DNA of 64,000 nucleotides from contig JAKJXP020000064.1 of NCBI GenBank assembly GCA_022225965.2, positions 124,001 to 188,000 on the forward strand, read 5' to 3'. The position numbers and the translations under genes are program-made. The notes under the pieces are model-generated. The model had not been told where the DNA came from and searched no databases. It saw only the letters and a program-made list of their open reading frames with translations. Source of the stretch: Diatrype stigma. Taxonomy: Eukaryota; Ascomycota; Sordariomycetes; Xylariales; Diatrypaceae. This document shows positions 13,201 through 23,385 of this stretch, in pieces; position 1 is the first letter of the stretch; each line of letters begins with the position of its first letter.

Positions 13201-13872
13201 TGGGCGGCGCCGGCCCCGTCAACCCGACGTCGTGCACCGACGCGACCGTGTTCACGCTGGTCGACGGCGTGCTCGGCGTCGGCGGCGAGGCGATCTCGAC
13301 GGACCCGGGCGTGGCCTTCATGGCGTTCGCCGTCGGCGACGGCTCCATCTCCGTCACCTTCACCGTCGTCGACGGCGTCCTGTACTGGTACAACGCCGCG
13401 TTCGTCGGCGGCGTCGCGGGATTCTGCCAGGTCCCCGCCTCGGGGCAGGTCTACGCCACCTTCAGCACGCCCGACGTCGTGCCCCTCGGCTGCGTGCCCG
13501 TTCAGCTCGTCGTCATCGCCGGTAAGTGATACCCCCCTGCCCCGGGTCAATTAGGTAACCTATCGCGTTTGCATTTCGTGATGGGGAAGAAACAAACGAG
13601 TTCGTTGCTAGCTGACACATCTTTACCCCCTTTTTTTAGAATCCGAATGCGACGATGGCGAGATCATCTCCATCCTGCCCACCAACAGCGCATCCGCCAC
13701 GTCGCCGCCCCCAACCAGCGTCGCCACCAGCGTCCCCACCGGCGTCCCCACCGGCGTCCCGTCAGAGGAGGACATCTACGCCCTCGACGCCAGCCCTGCC
13801 GGCGAGCTCTGCGTCACGGTCACCGAGTCCTGGGTGCCGGGTCAGCCGACTTTCATCCATGAGGAGCTATAA
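10204..13872 (+). CDS. Secreted multi-WSC-domain protein with Ser/Thr-rich stalk and processed C-terminal module
   Basis: Predicted extracellular/cell-wall glycoprotein. WSC domains are Cys-rich carbohydrate-binding modules. Five exons: 10204-10922, 11017-11121, 11192-11862, 12097-13521, 13640-13872; 1050 aa, all junctions GT-AG and in frame. Residues 1-27 form a signal peptide ending LASA. WSC-like units begin at YLGCF (about 47), YLGCF (about 190, continued in exon 2 as NCFCGQD) and YGCYGQD (about 366, with TCYCATG and EQMCGG). Residues about 500-840 are almost only Ser, Thr, Ala and Gly, suited to heavy O-mannosylation. TLTKRQ at about 858 looks like a Kex2 site. After it comes a separate module (TSCTDATVFTL, STDPGVAFMAFAVGDG, CVPVQLVVIAE) resembling the C-terminal module of other secreted fungal proteins (DUF7908-like, from memory). 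No transmembrane segment or GPI signal is seen, so it is not a Wsc1-type sensor. The ATG at 10204 is preceded in frame only by a TTG codon at 10183. Coding GC is far above that of the flanks. Confidence 0.85.
10956..10972 (+). repeat. C(17) homopolymer in WSC gene intron 1
   Basis: Seventeen consecutive cytosines inside the first intron (10923-11016), between the GTAAGTGG donor and the GCACAG acceptor. It makes part of a pyrimidine tract and is a likely indel hot spot. Confidence 0.85.
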
Positions 13873-15040
13873 GCGAGCCGTGGCTGTTGAAGGGGCACGG
13901 GAGACGTGCCGTACATCACACGCTCAGTAGGTTTCACTGGTTTCGCCAATCGGTGTACATTTCCAATTCATTCTTCAGCACTCTTCAGCGCACTCGTTTC
14001 TATTATACGTGGTGGGAATTCTTATTGTCTACATCGTCCTATTCTCACGCTAGATCTTTTCTTCAAACCCCTCTAGGCTTCGTTGTATTCTCTTGGGGGA
14101 GTTCGGTTTCGGGGCCAATGGTGGCAAAATAGCACGGGTTATCAAGAGGTCAAAATGTAACAATTCCCTTTTTGAATCTACTAATAATATTTCAACCTGA
14201 CGTGTAATGAAAAGCTTGTTTGTCTCCGAAAGGGGTTCCCCTTCTGTCCCATTTGTTGTTCGAGTGGGTCATATCTGCCGTCAAAAGAGCCTTGACAAGC
14301 CTTATGCTTATGCCAAGGTATGTAAACAAGCAAATACCTGAAATGAAAACATGCAAAGCCCCTCAGGATGGAGTGACGATATAGTGTAGTAAAGAGCATG
14401 GCACAGGTGTTATCGGTAGGTATACAATCTCGATAGTAGTTCTCGAGTTCAACATCGCGTAAATTTACAACCAGCTTAACTAGATGGAATGAGATTGGTG
14501 TTTGAGGTTCGAATGGCAGCTCTTGGTTCAATGAATAAGCTACTGTTCATTTGTAATTGACTGTTTGGCCTTGATATCATCCTCAGTGTTAATGAGAATT
14601 CTACCTTGTTATATCTACTAATGCTCATCCAAGTTTACGCGCATTGAAGGTACCAAACTTCAGAAAAGGGTACGAGATTTCAGGTGGTATGGAGGAAACA
14701 TCAGTAGCTTCACATTACGGTAGATTACCAGGAGGGTCAACATGAGTTCTGGTGGTAGTCCTCACATACACAACTTTTTGTGTTTACCCGAAGACATCAA
14801 TAACGCCAATTTGGACTAGTAAGCCATAGCCATAGATCAAGCTCCCATCACAAGGTAAACCACCCAGCTCGGAAACCTTGTGCTCACCTATCCGGGCAGA
14901 GTGAAGCCGAAGTCCACCTCATATGCGGGAAAGCAAAGCCCGAAGAGCTTGAGACTGAGACCGAAGCAATGTCGGTGTGGGAACGAAAACGAGAATCCGC
15001 GCACTGCAAAGGGATCTTGTAGAAGAAAAGGTAGCCCGGC
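13873..15040. other. Convergent intergenic region
   Basis: About 1.2 kb of mixed composition between convergent genes; presumably both 3' UTRs. A 116-codon open frame on the minus strand (14181-14531) has no recognisable features and is not called. Confidence 0.5.
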
Positions 15041-15842
15041 CTACTCCTCTGGATCCGGGGGGAAGAATATCCAGGCCTGTTCGTTCATGTTCGCGACGGC
15101 GCTCATGTCCACCTTCGACTCCTGCAATACGACGCGCCAAGCGGCATCGTTGCTTGGGAAGTACTGAAACATCTCATCCTTTCCAGCTGTTGAGAACCGC
15201 GCTGTCAGTCGAGATGGGCATGCAAGATGTACGCTCGTAGATGGTCACCCAGTCTCGATGAAGGAGAGGCGGTGGAGATGGAGGTAAGGGGCTGAAGGAG
15301 AGAGAGAGAGGCACATAGTTCAGGGGTAACCTACGGAAGTAGAAGGCCCACAGGATATCGCCGATTCTCTTCACAGTCCCAGCGTTCAAATCCGTGTCGG
15401 CCAGGTCGCGGAGCTCGTCCTCTAGCTCCTGGCTGGGGACGTAAATGGTAATGGACTATAGGTACCCCGATCGAAGTTTAGTCCTTGTTCCCTTTGGATT
15501 GCCTCAAGAGCATCTGATACTTCTCTGGACAAATACAACGCAGTGCAGCTTACATATATGTATATGACATAGGCCCAAGAGCTCTCTCATGAGACCCTTG
15601 GACAGAAGGAAATCAAGAATCGCAATGATACTCACCTGCTCTGAGGCCGACTGTGCCAGCAGCATGGTCCCGCCCTGGTGATCCAACCACTCTGGCGACT
15701 CTGTCGCTTTCATTATCTGGGCGAAGCCAGGATCGATGGTTCTTCTGAATCCCTCTGTGGTAGTCCACTCCTTCTTAAAAGCCTCAAGGACTTCAAGACG
15801 ACTCATATGTCGGTAGTCGGCTCCGTTAGTCCCCAAAGACAT
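15041..15842 (-). CDS. Small conserved-looking protein of unknown function, possible frameshift
   Basis: Minus-strand gene of unknown function. Clear coding exons: 15842-15636 (starts MSLGTNGADYRHMSRLEVL), 15428-15335 (ELEDELRDLADTDLNAGTVK... WAFYFP) and 15186-15041 (GKDEMFQYFPSNDAAW ... WIFFPPDPEE, stop). These join in frame through GT-AG introns to 148 aa, with a 207-bp first intron. However, that intron contains an open stretch (about 15536-15435) that reads like protein (EAIQREQGLNFDRGTYSPLP) and would flow into exon 2 with one added base (…TSP then SQELEDEL). So either the intron is real and the resemblance is chance, or a middle exon has been disrupted by small indels. No signal peptide or membrane helix; acidic and Trp-rich C-terminus. 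Not recognised as a named family. Confidence 0.6.
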
Positions 15843-16729
15843 GTTTGCTAGTTGCCTTGAAGGTGTGTGCTCTTGGATCTGTTGGGGTATTTTGATAATG
15901 GCGGTTGGCTGATTGATGAACTGTTCAGATCTGGAGATGCTGAGCTTGGATGCGTGTCTGCGGAGAAGAGAAGTGAGACAGAATGAGAGAGAGAATGCAA
16001 GAAGGTATTCATGTAGGAGAAACAACCCCCACATCTGGCTAGCAGATGATGTCGCTGCCTGCCAGATGAGCTCGTTTCCGGATGGACGACATCATTGTGC
16101 GGCTGTTTGGGTGTTTGGCGGCTGCATACTGCATCGTGAAGTGTAGGATAGGGATTGCACTATCTAATCTCTGTTCTTTGTATTCATGTGGCATAAGTCT
16201 CTTTTATGGTCCCCCATTGAGAACATCAGCTGCTTGTTCCGAGAGACCCGGAGCCGTTCCGAGAGACCCGGAGCCGGTGCGGCTGGTTGCTCACCTGTAA
16301 TGCCATAGGCAGGTGCCGCCTGCCTACTACAGACCTACTTATATCCCATACCTTCAAAGAACCTTTCCTTTCTATTTCCATATACTACTTCTACCTTCTG
16401 CCAAGCCTGTAACCGAAATAGCATCTAGGTCTAGAAAAGCCTTCACATCCATATGAAGCAACCAATGATCATGAGAAAACGATGATTAGAAACCCTCGGA
16501 TCTTTGGAGTGACATAGCTGCGGAATCAACTGCAGTTTAACATGTCTAGAAGCTTGAAAAGAAGCATTCTTCACCACAAGCAAGCATGCCAGGCCCAGAT
16601 TAGCAATATCGAGACTGCACTGATGACTCCCGCTCTTGACGGAAGCCACCATTGAATTACCAAGATGGTGCGCAGATAGGCCACCATTCGAACCGCAAGA
16701 TAGTACATCACTTTACCTGGGGCTCTGGG
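15843..16729. other. Intergenic with an exact 20-bp tandem duplication
   Basis: Upstream region of the 15-kb minus-strand gene. The only structure seen is the duplication at 16236-16275. Confidence 0.5.
16236..16275 (+). repeat. Exact 20-bp tandem duplication
   Basis: The unit GTTCCGAGAGACCCGGAGCC occurs twice head to tail with no mismatch. Two perfect copies suggest a recent duplication. Confidence 0.9.
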
Positions 16730-17440
16730 GCAGCTCATCCGCGCAACGAAGGAGGATGCTAGACATTGGATTGAGGACATGCCAGGTAGCATCTCATACC
16801 TTCCCGACAAGGAACACGACCATGATAGCGAAGGCCAAATGGAAGACCCCCAAGCTCTAACTCCAGGGCTAGTTAGTTGTGTTGTTTCCTCTGCAAAAAG
16901 AAACACATGTTTGGTTCGGGGCTGGACACGCAGCTCCAGCAGTCAGTATCGTCGCAACCACTTCCAAAATGAATGTATGGCGGGGTCGTCGCACCTTGCT
17001 CTGTCTCCGTATCGAAATGAGCGAGTGCCTACAGACCTCGAAGATGATCATTATACCTGGACAGGGCCTCGCTCGGGCAGTTCCACTAGGAAGCCAGCCA
17101 TAGGGGTGGAGCGTGGCACAGACTGCGTAGACCACCTCGACAGCGGACAGAAAGAAAGCCCCGAACCGGAAACCCGGGGCAGCTTCCGGGTGCGTTTCTT
17201 CTCAGCGTCCTGGTGCCTGAGGGCAGCCAAATCCTTGAGGATGTTGAGGATTCCGCACGACTGAGCGGCCGACCGGGTCCGTCCGTCCACCCATCCACCC
17301 ATCCACCCATCCACCCATCTGCCATTCTTCCCCGCGCAATATCCGTCGGCCCGTACGGCACCAGCCTGGCCTGGAAACCGTCGACTTGCTGCCCAACGAG
17401 ATCATTCCATGGTATGCCTATTGCGCCATCGGGGGACATG
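16730..17440 (-). CDS. Probable multi-exon membrane protein, exon borders unresolved
   Basis: Several minus-strand frames here look coding but cannot be joined with certainty. An ATG near 17439 opens MSPDGAIGIPWNDLVGQQVD. A frame at about 17179-16925 reads FRFGAFFLSAVEVVYAVCAT, a clear hydrophobic helix, and continues to a second hydrophobic stretch (TFILEVVATILTAGAA). A frame at 16847-16800 reads VFHLAFAIMVVFLVGK followed directly by a GTATGAG donor, giving a further helix. Together these suggest a small integral membrane protein with at least three helices and four or more short exons. The 5' part overlaps the CCACCCAT repeat (17287-17318), which would encode a Trp/Gly-rich run. I do not recognise the family; decay to a pseudogene is possible. 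The limits given are approximate. Confidence 0.38.
17287..17318 (+). repeat. (CCACCCAT)4 tandem repeat
   Basis: Four perfect copies of an 8-bp unit, flanked by a degenerate CCGTCCAC copy. It lies in or next to the first exon of the unresolved membrane-protein gene. Confidence 0.9.
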
Positions 17441-17601
17441 TCTACCTCCCCCCGTACTAGCTCGTGTATGTATTCGAGAGCCCTCTGGGGAAGTAATTCA
17501 GACTATCGACCCTGGCGTTGTGCTTCTGGCCTGACAGCAACAGTTTTTCTCCATGCTCGTTCTTCTACGGCAACGATAGCATCGAGTGTGTATGTAGTTT
17601 T

Positions 17602-17646
17602 GTTGTGGTTGTGGTTGTGGTTGCCGTTGCCGTTGCCGTTGCCGTC
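17602..17646 (+). repeat. GTTGTG / GTTGCC hexamer repeat
   Basis: A compound hexanucleotide tract that changes from GTTGTG units to GTTGCC units. Confidence 0.8.
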
Positions 17647-18012
17647 CTCTCGTCCCGAGGTCCAGATCCTGGAATGGAATGAACGGATGGATCCAATGGG
17701 GGCCGTCCTTGGCGACCCTTTGTGCTCATTCCCGGTCCCTGCCCCATAACCAGTGCCTACTGTAGTTAGTGTCAACTCTTTGACTAAAAGCAGTTGTCCA
17801 GAAGGAGAAAAAGGCGAGACCCAGACTGCCAGAGTAATAAGCTACATAATTAAGTTTGCATCCCAAGAGAGAAAATGGCAAGAACGGCCTTGAATGGTAT
17901 CCGCCCGTTGGCAGCCGCGCAACCCACGCCCCCGCCCGCGCGCATGGTGATTGGCAAGGCTAGGCGACGATCGGGCCACCCCTTCCCGCCCCCTGGTAAC
18001 CTTGAACTTGGT

Positions 18013-18040
18013 AGCCTGGCAGCCTGGCAGCCTGGCAGCC
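18013..18040 (+). repeat. (AGCCTGGC)3 tandem repeat
   Basis: Three perfect copies of an 8-bp unit and a partial fourth in non-coding DNA. Confidence 0.85.
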
Positions 18041-18316
18041 CAAAGCCCACAGGTGCTGTAGTTAGGCTCCGCTCCCGGACGCCCGGGTTCGTTCTAACCA
18101 AGGCCCCGGGTCTTTTTTTCTAGAGTATTAAAGTCCAGGTCGCAGTTAGTCGCATGGAGCTCAGCTCTGTCTTCTCCTTGGTCTGGTCTTTCTCCCTCTG
18201 TTCGAGAGCCCTTCCCCAGAGCGCTGGCCCTCGCTCAACCTCGAACAGAAAGGATTGCAAGGGCCGGCATTTGGACAGGTATGGATTGCATGTATTGTAC
18301 CTACCTAACATATGTA

Positions 18317-18348
18317 GTCAGTCAGTCAGTCAGTCGGTCGGTCGGTCA
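18317..18348 (+). repeat. (GTCA)4(GTCG)3GTCA compound microsatellite
   Basis: Eight tetranucleotide units in a row, with an internal switch from GTCA to GTCG. Confidence 0.9.
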
Positions 18349-21300
18349 AGTAGCGATACCTCTCTATGTGGTAGTCAGCCAACCTTGAAGATACAGCATG
18401 GCATGTCATGTTCCGGATTCGCTGGCTGACTCAGACAGAGCCCAGCTCTCCACCAAGTCACAACAAGTTGAAGAGTTCGTCGTGTGTTTCGCTGATGGCG
18501 CCGACCGATTTTTCGCCTCTGTAACGAACTGGACCGTATAAAGGGGCGATGCGAGGTGATGGAGGGAGTCGGTGAGCGATCGAGTGGTTGAAGATGAGAT
18601 GAGGTCAGGTTGCTCGGCGTGTATTCAGTTAATTAGCTACCTGACCCTTCTTCGGACTCTAAATTCCTTCCTCGTTTTCCTCGGAGGGCACTGGCCGGCC
18701 GGCCTGGTTGCAGTAAGCAGCGCAACATTGGTCCTTACGTAACACACTCTGGTGACATTCTCATCTTCCGCATAGCCGGGGGTGATGTTCTCATACGTCT
18801 CTCGGTGACTGCGGCCCCGGCTTGGGCGGGTTGCGGCGTAGCTGGTTGGGGAAGTGCGTTGCAGTCGGTCTCGATGCGTACATGTCATGTCGCATGTGTG
18901 TTGGTTATATTTGTAACAAGCTGGGCCGCCGTACTTTCTCCATCGACTATTTTTAGAGCCGGAGAATGCGTGTAATACCAAGTTCGAAAAGGGGGATTTG
19001 CCTTCAGAATTTTCCGGTGCCCTAGACATACGTCTAATCGTGCTATAATAAAGCCGGAGCAGCAGTAGTTAGTCAAGGTCCGCGGGAGGCAGGGCATGGA
19101 TGGATTGGGTTGCGTTTGTTGGACCGGCCCTATAAGCTGAGAAGGCCGGTGGACTCAAGGATTACTTACCGCGCCTCTAATAAGACGGGCCCTATCACTT
19201 ACTCAAGGCTCGGTCGGTCTCTAAGACGGTAAAGTAAAGTGACGCCTGACTAGCGCCGCCGCCGAGCGCGCGTCACCGTAATATGTATTACGAGGGAGGA
19301 TTTACTAAGATATGCCCCCCGCGCAAAGAAAGATAGGCCTCCCCGAGAGTCGTAAAATAGGATGCCCACACCGGTGAGCGTGGCAGCTGGGCGAAGCAGA
19401 ACAATTTTCGCTGTCAGCGAGTTCGTAATCTTAGTTGATACCTGATATTGTCTTTAGCCAACTAGGGACCCCTCGTTTCGTATTTGTAAGCCAAGGTCCC
19501 AAGGGAAGTTTCGACATAATGTGGGTGGGATGAAAGATATCTCCATCTGATTACCGCCCGCCAGGGGCCCCTTTTCTTGGACTGTTGTGCAACCTTGGGA
19601 AAACCGTTCCTTCTGTGGCTGAGGTTATATTTGCTTGCAAGGCTCGTCTCGTAACAGAATGGCGTCAACCTCGTTGGATACCGTTTCATTTTAAGCCGCT
19701 CGAGATGAAGAAGCACCCGTTTTCTTCCTCCATGCGACGTTGAATATGGCCTATGGCCACTAAGCATGCTGGGCGGCGCCAATCGGGTGGGTTTCCAAGC
19801 CGCTGGGATGCTATCCATCATATCCCATTGGGGCAGCTGTCTTGTGGTGGGAACGCACGGAAGCCCTCCAGTCCTTCTAGCCCCCTGTCAGAACGGCTAG
19901 TTGCATCCATCCTGAGAGCACATAAAAGCACCTGGAGGAAGTTAATTCTCTGGCCTCTCTGAGGAGTGCGGTCTCATTGTCTCTGTAGTCTAGCCTTTTA
20001 TCTACTCCAAAATACCGTCTCTAGAAACAACCCTTGATCAACCCGAAGAGAACCAACGGGAAGACCGAAAACCAAAAAAATCAAAACCAATTATGTCGCA
20101 TACTTTTTGACCTCGAAAGACTCCTGTATTCCAGATACTGCGCCTGCCCCCAAATGCCCCCGTCTAGCGGCTATGCATAACGCCAAAACTAGCCATGATT
20201 CACTCCACAGATGATTTCAGCACGCCGGGTGTGGCCGGAATGCCACAGCGGGTCTGGGAATCTCGGAAATGCTCTTCGCAATGCCAGATTTCGGATTAGG
20301 GAGCCGTGGACGGATTCCACCTGCCGAGTCTAGAAGAGGCCTCGGGGTGCCTTGACTGCGGAGGCATGTGAGTTAGCTGTTGTGTGCGCAGCCGAAACCC
20401 GAACTCTGACTGACTTGATTTCCATGTTCAACTGACATATGTCTTGCAGACTGGACAATTCCGTCCGCAATACACCCAGGTTGTTGTCCCGTTAGCCTGG
20501 CAAGTAGGACAGCGCTTTCCAGGGGCCTGAGCAATCATTAGCAAACGAGGCCTCTCTAGTAGGATAGGGGGGGGCATATATATACCGAGGCGTCATTGGT
20601 CAGTGGGCAGCTATGGTTTGATGCCTCACGAGCTTCACTCTTGCGTGAAGCCTCATATAGAGAAAAAGCCGGTGCCGAAGGAGCCATTGTAGAGAATGAG
20701 GACGATCGAGCTCGTAAGTGACTAGTGAGTATACGCACGGTAGCTAGCTTGCAACTCAGTTTGATGATAGACTGGAGATCTGGATAGCTAGTGGAAGAGG
20801 TTTCGTTGCTTGCTGCTCTGAGTCGTGGCTAGCTGGACCTCTCAGGAGGGGATGTAGAGCGTTCTTTATACTCATCACTTGCTCTGCACGACAGCAGGGA
20901 CCAGGTACTAAACTAGTTGTAACTTGTAACAGGAGCGACTCACTAGTCTGTCTGATCATAAGCAGTCCAAGGCCGGCGACGGCTTCCGGTGCTTCCTATG
21001 GCAGCATATATCTGTATCTAGCCGTCAAGAGTACGGTGAGGGAACGGCGGAAGGCTGGCAGCAGGCCAACCTTGTAACGTCGAGCCTTCATCGCTTCTCC
21101 TTCGCGACATTATTGGCCCTCCACCTCAATAGTGAGCTGTGATCGCAACACACCTTAAGTCCTCGAATGAGGGCAGCTCTTTACTCGAAGGATACTAGAC
21201 GGTAGTCAAGTGGGACCCCTTGTCCCAGACAGCTAGCATTAGTACGGCTACATCGAAGCTTCGACAGGGCCTTGGCAGTGGTGGGTTCACGCGGAACAGT

Positions 21301-21598
21301 ACTTTGGCGCTATTGTTCTAGCTCGTGGACAGGGCAGAGGAAGTTTGGATTGGGCACATAGGAATCTAACTATCGTCGGGCTGAAGATGATGGGTCGATC
21401 GAAGTGATCCCTATAAGCCTGTGGGGGGGGAGGGGGTCAAGAAGGCTTAGCCGTACACAATGTCCAAGGTAGGTCTAGGCGGCTCAGTGAGCGAGACACA
21501 GGTGATTGCATCATGCCGGGCAGGATTAATATTGAGACCCTCTTCTCAGAAAGGGAGTCGTGCTTGGGGTCAAGCAAGTTGTAAGTAAGGTACGAAGC

Positions 21599-21740
21599 AG
21601 GTGGAGGTGGAGGTGGAGGTGTAGGTATGTAGGTATGTAATATGTAGGTATGTAATATGTAATATGTAGATATGTAGGTATGGGTATGCAGGTATGGGTA
21701 TGCAGGTATGGGTATGCAGGCAGGTATGGGTATGTAGGTA
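21599..21740 (+). repeat. GGTGGA then GTAGGTAT/GGTATGCA repeat tract
   Basis: About 140 bp of changing short units: GGTGGA at the left, then GTAGGTAT with ATGTAATATGTA variants, then three GGTATGGGTATGCA units. The open frame on the opposite strand (Tyr/Pro/Thr/His-rich) is a product of the repeat. Confidence 0.85.
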
Positions 21741-22065
21741 GATTAGTATCGTGTAAAGTAGAAGATTGGGTCGAAGGTTTAGGTTTAGTCGCGTGTAGTT
21801 CCGGACTCTTGGGTAGGAAAATCTCCGCTGAAACTAGATAAGCGTTATAAGCGTTACGGCCATGACGACAATAAAAGGTGTAGCTAAGCAAGCTGACTCC
21901 ATCTATTCAATTTCCAGTATTCGCTAGACGGGGGCTGGTGGGGGTCCATCGTGGCTCAGAATTCCCAGAAATTGCGCTTAGGCGATATGATATTCAGATA
22001 TAGACAGGCCTAGCCATTCTGGCTTCTGGGATGCGGCATGCCGTGACAGCTGCAAATCACTATGT

Positions 22066-22175
22066 ATGTAGGTATGCAGGTATATACATAGGCATACAGC
22101 CCGGAGGTATACAGGTTTGCAGGTATACAGGTTTACAGGTATACAGGTATATACCTACCTATATGCAGGTATATG
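22066..22175 (+). repeat. AGGTATACAGGTTT-type repeat tract
   Basis: A second tract of GTAGGTATG, AGGTATACAGGTTT and TATACCTACCTATA units, related in sequence to the tract about 400 bp to its left. Confidence 0.75.
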
Positions 22176-23121
22176 TAGTAGGGAGGCCTCGGTAGGTGTG
22201 AGATCGAGTCCCCGAGAACGAAGAACGAAGGAGAAAGAGGTGATAGTTACAATAGTTGCCATGTTGGTCTCTGCTAAAGGTTTCTTTTTCTCCTCGGAAC
22301 CCCCAAAGGCCCATGTTTTGTTTCAGGGTCCATATGAAATATGAGGTAGGCATGCCAGGAAACGCCAGGAAATGCCAGGATTACACCTACAGCATGCTGG
22401 TTGTTGCTGTATCTACGACCCTATGACGGGAGCATATTGTCATTTCGACACCCCTCAGCCCCCCCTCCGCTTCGCTTAGCGAAACTCAAAATGCCTGCCT
22501 TCCTTTCTTTTTCGTTTCTTCCTTCCGTCTTCTCTCGGCCTCCCCAATAGCCTCCCCAATACAGGAAGAATCGCCCTCGTTGCGGAACGTCAGCCCAACG
22601 TTGTTACGTTCCTGTACCATCACCATATGCTTCGGCAGGACTTGCAAGGGCTACGCTGTTCTTCCGGTGTCTGAGACGAGCATAGTTCGGATATATCAGC
22701 ATATTCTGAATACCAGAGTAAGGAACAGAAAAGGGGTAGTTATTGCTATAGACGGGCCAATCGACGCCTCGCTGAACCGGCCCGTTGCAGAACGACACAC
22801 AACACACGACATTTCTTTTCATCGACTTATATGACAAGCCCATCAGTCACGGTGACAATGACGGTGACGGCGACGGTGACAGCATGACAGCAAAAGCCAT
22901 CGGTCGATCATGTGCTATTGTATGTACAATAGCGGTAGCTTCCCAGGGACTCGGGTCGAGGGTGGGAACCCCTGTAGAATGGAGGTGGTACTATGGAGGC
23001 AGACCTGGCAGACCTGGCAGACTGGATGGCCCCCGGTGATTAAAGAAGCTCCACATCCCCCACTTGATTTAAACCAGCCCACCAGCCCACCGACAAGCGC
23101 GCAAGCCCGCACGCTTGTCGG

Positions 23122-23212
23122 AGGGGCCTGAGGGGCCTTGAGGGGCGCCAACGGGGCCTGGGACATGGGGCCTGGGGCCTGGGGCCTGGGGCCTGGGGCC
23201 TGGGGCCTGGGG
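23122..23212 (+). repeat. GGGG-rich tract with (GGGGCCT)n array
   Basis: From 23167 to 23212 there are seven GGGG runs spaced exactly 7 bp apart by CCT. Further GGGG runs lie at 23122-23166. The G strand has the tract-and-loop pattern of a potential G-quadruplex; the unit is also self-complementary in its GGCC core. Confidence 0.9.
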
Positions 23213-23342
23213 CTAAAGGCCTGGCACGCCTGGGGGGGCGCAAGATACGAGTTAAGGAATCTTCCAATCCTTCTTTGGAACACTATTGGGTTAAATGGAC
23301 GGGACTGCTGGGACCGTAAGCCCGATAGTCGTGAGACGGAAA

Positions 23343-23385
23343 TATCCAGGAAGCTATCCAGGAAGCTATCCAGGAAGCTATCCAG
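23343..23385 (+). repeat. (TATCCAGGAAGC)3 tandem repeat
   Basis: Three perfect 12-bp units and a 7-bp partial fourth. Because the period is a multiple of three it yields periodic open frames on both strands, which I do not take as coding. Confidence 0.92.

Noticed and set aside
11885..13393. 502-codon open frame on the minus strand over the WSC gene
   Set aside because: It is the mirror of the Ser/Thr-rich stalk; codons for Ser, Thr and Ala read backwards give a long Val/Leu/Glu-rich frame with no domain.
10204..13872. Reading the WSC gene as a Wsc1-type membrane stress sensor
   Set aside because: No transmembrane helix or cytosolic tail; a C-terminal soluble module follows the Ser/Thr stalk instead.
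21526..21891. 121-codon minus-strand frame rich in Tyr, Pro, Thr
   Set aside because: Product of the GGTATG repeat tract.
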